64,000 nt of DNA from Perilla frutescens (lineage: Eukaryota; Streptophyta; Magnoliopsida; Lamiales; Lamiaceae). The DNA lies in the NCBI GenBank assembly GCA_026008535.1, contig BRKX01000014.1:23272694-23336693 (forward strand), written 5' to 3'. The position numbers and the translations under genes were made by a program. The stretch's first letter is position 1. Each line of letters begins with the position of its first letter. Under the pieces are notes generated by a model. That model was not told the origin of the DNA and ran no database searches. It worked only from the letters and a program-made list of their open reading frames with translations. Shown here piece by piece: positions 44,499 through 55,358 of the stretch.

Positions 44499-46920
44499 AC
44501 AAGGTTTTTACAATCACTAACACACACAACCAAATTATGACCTGACAATATACATAGCAAATCAGGTCACACGTTTAAAAGTTCAACGGTCAACCTTTTT
44601 ATACATTCAAATATTTGTATATACAATCAAAAATTGACCACTGAGGTCAATAACTTTCAAACTTAAAAGTTTTGCGGTCAACCTTTTTATACATTTTTAT
44701 ACATTCAAATATTCGTATATACAATCAAAAATTGACCACTGAGGTCAATAACTTTCAAACTTAAAAGTTTTTCGGTCAACCTTTTTATACATTCAAATAT
44801 TTGTATATATAATCAAAAATTGACCACTGAGGTCAATAACTTTCAAACTTAAAAGTTTTGCAGAGTATTGATAGAAGCATTTAATATTTAAATACTGACA
44901 AGAGTTTAAAGATAGTTTTAGCTAAACCACACAAGGATCAACCATCAACCCACTCCAGCACCTCGTCATCAACCAGCTCGATCTTCAGGACCTGAAAACA
45001 TTTGAAAATATTTGGGTTGAGTGCCAGAAAACACTCAGTGGGTATTAATATCCGTCCAAGTCATACTTTCATACTTTAAAACTGTTATACTGCATAAATC
45101 ATGTAAATCAACCATGAACGTACTTTATAACAAAGTTTACTCTTCTTCATTGGATGTGAGATCCAATGTGATCACATGAAACTTTTACGGTTACTTATCT
45201 AGACATTTAGTCACAAAGTAAATCGTCTATGCTTGTAAATCAAAATTCCTCTATGCATGAAGTCTCAGCAGATCCAATCATTACGTAAACAATGCTATTA
45301 AAACATTTAACATACTTTTCATGGACGAATTTAAAACATAGTTATGAGTTACAGAAAAATCCACTTGGATGATCTCAAAGTGCAGTGTAATTTTTATGCG
45401 ATGCTATTATTCTTCTCGTTTGTCTTGACCTATAAAATCAAAATTCTAACTTAGAATCCTCAAATAAGTCATAAAGGTAATAACTTAGACCCTAAATAAC
45501 TTAAATAAGAATTTCCTATGCCTTGAGATCGTTTGGAATTAAAATGGAGTCAAATGGGTGAATAATACGCATTTGACGGAATAAATCAACTTGGTGACCC
45601 TGATTGAGAATTTATCAGACTTTCTAGACCAAATATGAGTGGATGAAGATGAATCGAACTGAATTCAATGGCTATGAAGTTTGATTTAGCATTTAGGAAG
45701 GAATTATAATATTTAGAATTTCTTTTAGGAAAAATATAACATTTGGAAATTATAGAGCTAAATAACATTTTCTAAAAATGCTAATTTAATTGCCAAGTAC
45801 TAAATTAGAACTGGAAGAATATAAATTTAGGAATTGGATTCATTTAATATATTACTACCAAATTTAAAAATTAATAAATCAAATAACATTGGATTAACAG
45901 TTTGGAAACGATGGAGAAGTTTACAACAACGTAAAATTTATAAGATTTGAACAATTAGATTGACTGAAAATTAAATTGAAAGAAGGATTCAGTCTCAAGA
46001 AATTCACCTATTTTTCTTACTTCTTCTTCCGATTTTTCTTTCGTCTTCATTTATGTTCCCTCTTTTCTTGTTTTTGATTTTGATAACTTATAGTCCAAGC
46101 CCTTTTTAACTATAAATATATATTCAACATATACATGGTACACGTGTACTTAGCAATATACTAATCCTTTGAAATGGGTTCAAAGATAGCTAATTTAGAT
46201 TGGTTATCAAATTTCCTCATTTATCTCTTTTTTTCCCAAACCAACCTATAATTATATTTACACAACTAGTACATATTTTTACACTTACACGTGAACCCAA
46301 GTGCACCAAGCCATAACTATCTATATATGACTAAGCATGTATATATATTATTACCTATGAGCACATAATTCCAAAGATTATATATATGCACAAATTTATA
46401 TCTATACACGTGTACTCTATGTATAAGTGCTAATCAGATAGCTTCCAAATGGGCAAATTGGAATGGACGAAGAAATCATTTTAAGAAATATTATTATTTC
46501 CATATTTCCAATCATGTAAATAATAAAAATGTATATACATTACTTATAGAATGGTTGAAAATGGGCTCGAAATATATGGGCTGAATGAGCTCAAAAGTAA
46601 GTACAATATTGAGCTTGAATTTATAAAGTCGGGCTTGGTGGAATAAATTGATTTCAAAATGTTTAATGGAATAAATTTCATTGGAAGGTCAAATGAATTC
46701 CGAGCTAAATGATCTTGGTACCAAAATGATTCCATTAATATCCATTTTCATATTATGAATTCTAATATTAATTAGAAAACACAACTAAGGTCGAGACTTT
46801 TCTTGGTCTTATAGTGCCTCTAAGACTATAATTTAACTAACCCAAAATCATTTGGATTATAATTTCATTAAATTTCTAGCTATAAAATAAATAGAAATGC
46901 TATATTTTCGGGATGTTACA
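44499..46920 (-). repeat. LTR of the minus-strand chromovirus fragment
   Basis: The LTR begins (minus strand) TGTAACATCCCGAAAATATAG immediately after the polypurine tract. A CCCACTGAGTGTTTTCTGGC stretch and TTTTCAGGTCCTGAAGATCG at 44,985-45,050 are typical of Tekay-like LTR/leader sequences. The end at 44499 lacks the GCGCTACA-type terminus, so the LTR is cut off too. It carries the W-box array at 44577-44862. Confidence 0.65.
44577..44862. repeat. 88-bp tandem array with W-box palindromes
   Basis: Three units start at 44577, 44665 and 44763, with a partial fourth at 44851. The spacing is 88, 98 and 88 bp; the longer one has a 10-bp internal duplication. Every unit holds GGTCAACC and the palindrome TTGACCACTGAGGTCAA, thus three TTGACC W-box cores per unit. 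W-boxes are the binding sites of plant WRKY factors. The copies differ at only a few positions. Confidence 0.85.
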
Positions 46921-46933
46921 TCCTCCCCTCCTT
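46921..46933 (-). other. Polypurine tract of the chromovirus fragment
   Basis: Minus-strand AAGGAGGGGAGGA stands directly before the LTR start TGTAACATCCCG. Confidence 0.85.
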
Positions 46934-49112
46934 AAATAAAATTTCATCCCCGAAATTGAAAATACCTGCTATGACGAGGTTCGGATACTTTGCCAAGACC
47001 TGATCTTCAAGTTCCCATATAGCTTCTCTTGTCCATGTTTGCTCCATTGAACTTTCATAAGCATTAGCTCTTATTCCACAGCTTTTGGACTTTTATGTCG
47101 AGAATAGCTATAGGAAGCTCGTCGTATGTCAGATCTAGGTTTATTTCTATTTCTTCCTAGTTTACGACGTGACTTGGGTCGAAAATATATTTTTAAAGCA
47201 TTGAAACATGGAACACGTCATAAATTTCTCCTAACTTTGGCAGTAACGCTAACTTGTAGGCAACTTCTCCAATTTGTTCGAGAATTCCATACGGTCCAAT
47301 ATATATAGGCTGCAACTTTCATTTTTTTCCAAATCACTCAATACCTCTTGTAGGAGATATTTTCAAAAATACTTTATCTCCTACCTGAAATTGTAACCAT
47401 TTCCTTCTTTTATCTGCATATATTTTCTATCGATCTTGGGCCTCTTTCATTCTTTTTCTTTGTTAATAACTTCTATAGTTTTCTGTATAATTTCTGGACC
47501 CAAAATCTTTATTTCACCAACTTCATCTCAGTAAAGTGGTGATCTACACTTTCGACCATATAAAGCCTCGTAAGGTGTCATTCCAATGGTCGCTTGGAAA
47601 CTGTTGTTGTAAGTAAATTCAACTAAAGACAAATATTCCTCCCAACTTCCTCCTTGATCCACGACCACAACCCTGAGCATATCCTCTAGGGTCTGAATTG
47701 TTCTTTCAGACTGTCATCAGTGTGTGGGTGGAAAGCTGTGCTAAAATTCAATTTTGTGCCCATTGAATTTTGTAAGCTTTGCCAAAATTTAGACGTGAAC
47801 CGCGTATCGCGATCTAATATCACTGACACAGGTGCGCCATGAAGTCTTACAATTTCTCTTACATAAATTTGTGCCAGTTTATCCAATCCTAGAGTCTTCT
47901 TGACTAGTAAGAAATGTGCTGACTTGGTCAAACGGTCAATGATAACCCATATGACATGATTTCCAGGTAATGACTTTGGTAGACCAACCACAAGTCCATT
48001 GTAATATGCTCTCATTTCCATTCAGGAATTTCTAGTGGTTTGAGCAATCCAGATGGCCTTTGATGTTCTGCATTGACTTGTTGACAAGTCATGCATCTCT
48101 TCACATACGCTGCAATATCTCTCTTCATGTTTTTCCACCAGAAGGTTATTCTCAAATCTCTATACATTTTAGTACTCCCTGGATGAGCAGCGTAAGACGT
48201 GCAATGAGCTTCATCTAAAATTTCTCTTATCGATCAATTCTTTATTATGTGGCATGCAAATTCTATTCTCGTACATCAATGCTTTATCATCTGTGACTAT
48301 GAATTCTCCCGGGGCTCCTTGACCTATTCTTCCTTTTATCTTCTCGAGAGAGACATCCTTTTGTTGAGCTTCAACGATTCGGCCTTGCAAATTAGACTTC
48401 ATTATCATCTTTGTTATATGCGCACTTATGCTATCTGGTAGAGTTATAATTTCAATACTAAGTTTGGCAAAGTCTTTGGTGATATGTTCTTGTTGAGCTA
48501 TCAGGTAACTCAATTCTACTCGATTCTTCCTACTTAGGGCGTCAGCAACAATGTTTGCCTTTTCTGGATAGTTTTCGATGGAACAATCATAATCTTTGAC
48601 TAGCTCTAACCATCTTCTTTGCCTCATGTTAAGCTCTTTCTGCTCAAACATATATTTTAAGCTTTTGTGATCTGAGTAAATCACACTCTTTGCATCATAT
48701 AAATAGTGTCTCCAAATTTTCAATGCATGCACCATGGTGGCCAATTCCAAATCATGTGTCGAGTAGTTATTCTCATGTGGTTTCAACTGACGTGACGCAT
48801 ACGCAATTACCTTTCCATTTCGCATCAGAATACAACCTAAACCCTACTTTGATGCGTCCGTGAAAACCACAAACCCTTCATATTCTTCTGGTATAGCTAG
48901 TATTGGTGCAGTGACTAACCTCTTTCTCAATTCTTGGAAGCTTCTCTCACAATCATCAATCCATTTGAATTTGTTCTCCTTTTTCAATAGCTGGGTCATA
49001 GTCCTTGCTATCTTGGAAAATCCTTCAGTGAATCTTCTATAGTACCCAACTAGACCTAAGAAACTACGTATCTCATGTACGCTGGTTGGGGTTTTCCATT
49101 CACTAACTGTAT
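46921..49112 (-). pseudogene. Chromovirus pol fragment: RNase H, integrase and C-terminal tail, broken
   Basis: The frame enters at SEWKTPTSVHEIRSFLGL (about 49,105), the RT connection. RNase H spans about 48,880-48,500 (VVFTDAS, VIAYASRQLK, VIYSDHKSLKYMF, VADALSRK). The integrase zinc region is about 48,210-48,060. Its core is about 48,000-47,690 with IIDRLTKSAHF and VILDRDTRF; the segment that should hold the catalytic Glu is damaged near 47,700. The tail includes a chromodomain-like remnant (ATWELEDQV-type near 47,000). Stops occur near 48,845, 47,530 and further on. Neighbouring ORFs on the plus strand are artefacts. Confidence 0.85.
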
Positions 49113-49140
49113 TCCTTTATGAATGTACTTAATTAAAGCA

Positions 49141-50279
49141 GTTTAATTAATGTTGTATAAATCTTTCTAGCCTAGTGGTCATGCTCTTATTAATTTATTT
49201 TATAATAATTGGTCATGTGTTCAAGCCCTCTTGGCCACATAATGTTATTTCAATTTTTACCTTATGTTTTTATTTGGCTTATTTTGCTTAATTTATATTA
49301 AATTCGAAATTAAGTATATGATATATTAAATCAATATTTCTATATTCTTCTATGATTTAAAATGATCATTTAAATCATATATTAAATATTATAATTTTCC
49401 TTTATGAATTCAAGGCATTTATTTGCACGATCAAGGACTCCGATATATATATTAAGCTAGGATCTCGTTCAACCTTTAAGCGATGTCAGGTTACGCTCTT
49501 ATTTTGGGACTCATTCCCTAGATTCTTATTCACATTATAGTATATGTTTTGAAGATTAATATGTTATTAAGATATAGTTCTGATGTATAGGTCCTAATCC
49601 GAGACCCGTTTAGGACGACGATTAAGGTTATTCCTATATTTAAGCATAATGTCCTAATCTGATAGCTGGCTTCGGATGAGAAGTCGTGATTAAAGCTTCA
49701 GCTAATCTAGCTATAAGGTGGGTTTACTTACTAAAATGCTTTTGAAATTATATTTAAACTTTCTTCCGCTATGAAAAATGATTTATGCTTATGTTGCTCA
49801 ATGTGGATTGACACGACTCATATGAGGGACATCTTGTATAGTTGATCATATTTTAATTTTTGAAATATTGACTTTGTTTAGTTGTGGTCAACAAATATGA
49901 TTATATATGCTTCCGCTGTATGTTTAGAGATTATTTAAATATTTTATGGATGCATGTGAGCGTCGTGGCCTTGTTGGCATAATTTGAAGGTCGAATAATA
50001 GATTTTTGACTAGTCAAGGTTGAACATATTTTAATTGGTTATTCGAAAGGTATGATTTTAAAATGATAGGTTGGTTGAAAAGTCTTAACTTATGTGATTG
50101 GTTGTTGAATGGTAAACGCCTATGAGCATGAAATTTATTAATATTTTAAACGAAGTGCTGTCCGAATTTTTATAATTTGAGAAAATGATTTATGTTAGTT
50201 TACGAAAATTTTATTGTGATTTCTTTTCGTCATGTGTGTTCCCGTTAGCGTATTGGGCCTCCGAGTTCGGGGCGCTACA
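49141..50279 (+). repeat. Right part of the chromovirus solo LTR
   Basis: This resumes the subrepeat array, then runs through sequence typical of chromovirus LTR 3' parts to GGGCCTCCGAGTTCGGGGCG and ends in CTACA. No ORF is present. Confidence 0.65.
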
Positions 50280-50381
50280 ATATAGATGTTATCATCTGAT
50301 TGTAAATACATCAATTCAATACAATTACAATTCAGAAAATTTAACATTTCTCTCTCTTCTATCGTCTTCAACATTTTAACA
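50280..50381 (+). repeat. Right part of the copia 5' LTR
   Basis: ATATAGATGTTATCATCTG to ATTTTAACA matches 54763-54861 in the 3' LTR almost exactly. It ends where the primer site starts. Confidence 0.9.
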
Positions 50382-50396
50382 TGGTATCATCGTGAG
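50382..50396 (+). other. Primer binding site of the copia element
   Basis: TGGTATCATCGTGAG directly follows the LTR end. It starts like the usual TGGTATCAGAGC but has diverged after the first eight bases. Confidence 0.7.
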
Positions 50397-50502
50397 GCTG
50401 GGTTTTTCTGCAAATCATCGTGTTTCTATCGCAATCTCTCTCTCTCTCTTTATTTCTATCGCAATTTGCTTTAAATTTTCTTAACCGATCCTTCTTTTTC
50501 TC

Positions 50503-53500
50503 ATGGGTTCCGTTCCAAATTCTTCAAATTCTTTTCTTTCAGTCACCAATTTTCAACTTGATCGAAACAATTATGCTTTTTGGCGCTTTTAAATTCTCGC
50601 TATGATCCGTACGCATGGATTTAAGGATCTCATCTTTGAATTCATCGTGCCTCCTCCTCAATTCCTCTTCTCTTTCTCTCGTGAAAATCTTCCAAATCCA
50701 GACTTTCAAATTTGGCTTCGACGAGATCAGTTTTTGCTTAGCTGGCTCATTGGATCTGTCTATAAGGTCATGATTGGCCACATCACTCACTGCATCACAT
50801 CTCACGATCTCTGGTTCACTCTGTAATCCTTGTTCCAATCGCAGTTTAAAGCGCGAATCATGCAACTCAAACTCCAACTGCAGACTACAAAGAAATAGGA
50901 TCTTACAATTGATGAGTATTTCCTTAAAATGCGCAGCTATGCCGATAGCCTTGCTGCCATAGGCAAACCAGTTGATGATGAAGATCTCATTATGCATATT
51001 CTAGGTGGATTTGGGGCTGATTATGATGCGGCAGTGGCGAATCTCAATAATCGAGCAGATTTACTTACTTTACCAGAAGTTCAGTTTTCTCTTCAAGCTC
51101 ATGAGGCTCGCTTGCAGAGTCAGCTATCTCCTTTCACTCCAAGTGCTAATATTGCTCAATTTCCCTCTCATGGTGGTCGTGGTCCATGTGATGTTTCCTA
51201 TGGTCGTGGCAGAGGTGTTGTTGACCCATACTCTAGTAGATGTGTTCCTTTTTGTGGACGTGGTGGCCACGACTTTACCAAAGACACCAAAATCATTTGT
51301 CAACTCTGTGGTAAAAATGGGCATGTTGATCTTAAATGCTTTAAACATTTTGATGTTCATTTTACTGGTGTGTCTCCTCCATGGGCCTATTTTGCTGATT
51401 TTGCTTCTGATTCTGCTCAAGAGAAAGCCTACTATGCACAACAACTTGACACTCAATGGTATGCTGACAGTGGTGCCACTGCACACATTACCAATGATCT
51501 TGCCAATCTTTTGATCAGCTCTCCTTACTCTGGCTCAGAACTTCTTCAAGTAGGGAATGGTAATGTTCTATCTATAGCTCATATTGGTGCCTCATGCTTC
51601 ACTCCTTCTACTTCCAAGCCTTTACTTCTCAATAATGTTCTATATATACCTAGCATCACCAAGAATCTTATCAGTATTTCCAAGTTTACTTGTGATAATG
51701 ATGTCTTTGTTGAGTTACATCCTACTTTCTGTTGTGTTAAGGATCTTAAAACTCACAAGCTACTAATGAAGGGTGCTCTAGTCAAGGGATTGTACCACCT
51801 TGATGTCTATGCTATGCCAGCACATAGGGATCAGTCAAGCACTGAAGATTTTCAAGCCAATCAGACATCCATTCTTCCTGTAGACTCATCTACTTCATTC
51901 ATTTCCAATAAGTCTAATACTGCTTCTAAATGTAACACTGCTACCTATTCCATTGTAAAAGATCATATGTGTTTAGTTTCTTATACTACAGATCTTAATG
52001 AATGGCATAGAAAGTTGGGTCATCCCAACTCTTATATTTTAAAATAAGTCTGTAATCTTCTTCATATCAAATTCAATGAATCTTCTCTTCTATTCTGTGA
52101 AGCTTGCACATTAGGAAAAATTCACCAAACTACTCACACTACTCAACCTCTTAAAACCATTGCTCAATTCCAACTTATCCACTCTGATCTTTGGGGACCT
52201 GCTGCCACCTCTAGTTCTGCAGGCTATAAGTTTTATATTCATTTCATTGATGACTACAGCAGGTTCACCTGGATATTTCCCCTCACTTCCAAATCTGAAG
52301 CATTTGATGTTGTTAAACCATTTATCACTATGATTCAAGTTCAATTTTCTACTACTGTTAAATGTCTTCAAACTGATTGGGGTGGTGAGTTTAGACCTCT
52401 AACTTCCTATCTTTCTAATTTAGGGATCCATTTTCAATACCCTTGCCCTCATATACATGCTCAAAATGGTAAGGCTGAAAGAAAGCACCAACATATTTTT
52501 CAAACAAGTCTTACTCTTTTTGCTCAAGCTCAGCTTCATCTCACCTTTTGGTGGGATGCCTTTGCTGCTACTGTTTATCTCATTAACAGATTTCCCTCCT
52601 CCAGAACACAACATACCTCTCTCTTTCAGCTTCTCTATCACACTTCTCCAGACTATAAATTCCTACACACTTTTGGATGTGCGTGTTTTCCTCTTTTCAC
52701 TCCTGATAACAGTCACAAACTCCAATTTAAGTCATCTAAATGTGTTTTCTTAGGCTACAACTCTTATCACAAAGAGTACAAACGCCTTAGTGCATCAGGT
52801 CGGATGTATATCTCTGATTCTGTAGCTTTCAAGGAAAATGAGTTCCCTTATTCCTCTCTATTCTCATTATTACCTTCTGCAGATACCTCTCCGCCCATCT
52901 CTTCCTCTCTTTCAGCATTTGTTCTCATTCCTCTTTCTGATCCTTTGCTTCCTTCATCTTCTCTCTCTCCCAGTCCTCTCTCTCTTTCTCTCCAGCTCCC
53001 TCATCTTCTCCTTCTATCTCTGTCATAGTTCCACCACCTGTCACTAACCAACACTCTATGATTACAAGAGCTAAAAATGGCATCAGAAAACCTAAAGCCT
53101 TTCTCATTACCTCTCTTTCCTCCATTCTCTCTTCTGTTGTAAAAGCTCTCACTGATCCTAGCTGGTATAGTGCTATGGCTGCTGAGTTTCAAGCTTTTTA
53201 GTCTAATAACACATGGAGTTTGGTTCTCCCTCATCATGATCAGAAGTTAATCAGCCGCAAATGGGTTTTCAGGGTTAAAACTAAGGTAGATGGTTCTCTA
53301 GATAAGTTAAAAGCGAGACTGGTTGCAAGGGGTTTTGAGCAACATGCTGGTATTGATTTCTTGGAGATATTCAGACCTGTTGTTAAATTCTCTACCATCA
53401 GACTGGTTTTTACTCTTGCTGCTATCAGACATTGGACCATTCAACAGATAGATGTGAATAATGCCTTTCTTAATGGTGACTTGACAAAATCTATCTTATG

Positions 53501-54645
53501 CAACCAAAGGGGTTTGAAGACTCACAACATGCTCATTATGTCTGTAAGCTCTCAAAATTTCTTTATGGTTTAACGCAGACACTAAGAGCCTGGTATGACA
53601 AGTTAAGAATATTTCTGAATTCTATTAGGTTCTAACATTCTGCATCTGACTTTTCTCTCTTTTATAACACAGTTGTAGACAATATTCTTCTTATTCTTGT
53701 CTATGTAGATGATATTCTTATTACTGGTGATGATTCTAATGTTGTTGCTTCCTTGATTCAGCAACTTCATAATCAATTTGCTCTAAAAATCCTTGGTGAA
53801 GTTAGCTTTTTTCTTGGCATTGAAGTTTCTAAACACTCTAATGGTTTCTTTCTCAATCAATCTCAGTACATTCTAGATATTCTTGAGAAATCTGCTTGAC
53901 TGTAAACCTGTCTCCACTCCTATGCTCCCTAAATCTAAGTTATCCAAATTTCAGGGTAATCCTTTTGATAATCCTACACTCTATTACAGCACTATAGGTT
54001 CACTTTAGTACTTAACCCTCACTCGGCCTGATATAGTCTTTGTTGTGAATAAGTTAAGCTAATTTTTGTAGGCTCTAACCACTGATCACTGGAGTACTTG
54101 CAAACACCTCCTGTGGTATCTTAAAAGTTCAAGGATGTTCTCTCTCTTCTTCACTGAAACTTCTTTTTCTACTCTTGAAGGATTCACTGATGTTGACTGG
54201 GCTAGTAGCATCGATGATCGACGGTCTACAGGTGGCTATTGTCTATTTCTGGGATAAAATCTTCTAGTTTGGAGCTCTAAAAGGCAAGATGTGGTTGCCC
54301 GCAGTAGTGCTGAATCTGAATACCGAGCTCTAGCAAATGCAACCTCTGATATTATCTGGTTTCATAGTCTATGTAAAGAATTGAGTATCTCACTTACTTT
54401 CCCTTCAAAATTATAGTGTGATAACTGCAGCGCCATTGCTCTAGCTTCCAAACCGGTTTTCCATGCTTGAACCAAACACATTGAAGTTTGATGTGCATTA
54501 TATAAGAGAAAAGATTGCTGATAAATCTATAGAAGTTGATCACGTTCCTTCAAAGGATCAAATTGCAGACATATTTACTAAGCCTCTCTCTGACACTAGA
54601 TTTCTGCAATTACGAGACAAACTTCAGCTTAGAGATCCGACGTAG
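50503..54645 (+). pseudogene. Copia gag-pol polyprotein, broken by many stops and frameshifts
   Basis: Gag starts at 50503 (MGSVPNSSNSF) and ends in a zinc knuckle CQLCGKNGHVDLKC near 51,300-51,340. Protease has WYADSGATAH near 51,460. Integrase has EWHRKLGHP, DLWGPAA, TDWGGEF and an NGKAERKHQH block (52,000-52,500). RT spans about 53,200-53,900 with YVDD at 53702-53713. RNase H spans about 54,150-54,640 and ends near LSDTRFLQLRDKL. Stops: 50590, 50824, 50896, 52045, 53026, 53199 and several after 53,620. Frameshifts are near 53,000, 53,490 and 53,890. It cannot make a full protein. The order integrase before RT defines copia. Confidence 0.9.
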
Positions 54646-54658
54646 TTTCTACGGGGTA

Positions 54659-54861
54659 TGTTAGTTTACAGTTAGCTTTGTAGTTAGCCATGCAGTTAGT
54701 TGCAGTTATAGTTACCCATGCAGTTAGTTTCTGATTAAGTTAGTTTCAAATTTGTATATATATAGATGTTATCATCTGATTGTAAATACATCAATTCAAT
54801 ACAATTACAATTCAGAAAATTTAATACTTCTCTCTCTTCTATCGTCTTCAACATTTTAACA
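54659..54861 (+). repeat. 3' LTR of the copia element
   Basis: A 203-bp LTR starting TGTTAGTTTACAG and ending TTTTAACA, followed by the target duplication ATGTT. A short purine tract (ACGGGGTA) precedes it. Confidence 0.92.
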
Positions 54862-54866
54862 ATGTT

Positions 54867-55150
54867 AAATTAGATCTAGTTATCAACATCAGACACTACC
54901 TATTTAAATTTGACAAGAGGTAAATCATATTTTTTAAGGTGTAAATGTATAAAAAGAGACAAAACAAAATAATAATTGGGAAAAAAAAAGATATAAGGCT
55001 ATAGTAGTTTTATGGGCAATTAGGAGTATGACACACATGTCCCCACACCCCAATCATTAGGAAAGTGTACTTTTTACATTTTTTTCATTACTAACATTAA
55101 ATGCACCTTAATACTCTAAACCCTAACATATAAAAACCCTAACAAACCCT
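54867..55150. other. Intergenic stretch between copia and MULE
   Basis: AT-rich with several AAACCCTAACA pieces at 55,118-55,155, not in perfect tandem. No gene and no clear terminal repeat of the MULE were found here. Confidence 0.5.
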
Positions 55151-55311
55151 AACATAGTAAATAACGATTTTATACAGACAATTTATTTTTAAAATAAATA
55201 ACAATGAATAACGATAAGGATAATGAAAACTGATAGTAAATAACGAATAATAATAACTAAAGACTAACGAAAGTAATAATGAAAGTAGTAATAATAATAA
55301 TAACGAAATAG

Positions 55312-55358
<47 letters not shown>

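Larger units (their letters stand above)
44499..49115 (-). mobile_element. Truncated chromovirus (Tekay-like) fragment between 25-bp direct repeats
   Basis: On the minus strand the fragment starts in the RT-RNase H connection and runs through RNase H, integrase and the C-terminal tail to a polypurine tract and LTR. The 5' part of the element is absent. An exact 25-bp sequence occurs at 44474-44498 and again at 49116-49140, directly next to both ends. That is far longer than the 5-bp duplication left by integrase. Confidence 0.75.
42773..50279 (+). repeat. Chromovirus-type solo LTR, itself interrupted
   Basis: The LTR starts TGTAACACTCC and ends GGGGCGCTACA, signatures of Tekay-like chromovirus LTRs. 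A TATAAATACCCC box lies at 43090. The flanks ATGTA (42768-42772) and ATATA (50280-50284) are a target duplication with one mismatch. Its own sequence is 42773-44498 plus 49141-50279, about 2.9 kb. A minus-strand fragment (44499-49140 including one repeat copy) separates the parts. No internal coding region on the plus strand belongs to it, hence a solo LTR. Confidence 0.7.
42647..54861 (+). mobile_element. Ty1/copia element with 5-bp target duplication and a nested insertion in its 5' LTR
   Basis: The 203-bp 3' LTR (54659-54861) matches the 5' LTR, which is split into 42647-42772 and 50280-50381. ATGTT flanks the whole element (42642-42646 and 54862-54866). Primer site, gag, protease, integrase, RT and RNase H follow in copia order. 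Without the nested insertion the element would be about 4.7 kb. It lies 157 bp after the BAHD stop codon. The coding region is heavily mutated. Confidence 0.9.

Noticed and set aside
52838..53237. Ser/Pro- and Glu-rich ORFs in the copia middle region
   Set aside because: They are the low-complexity linker between integrase and RT and its antisense.
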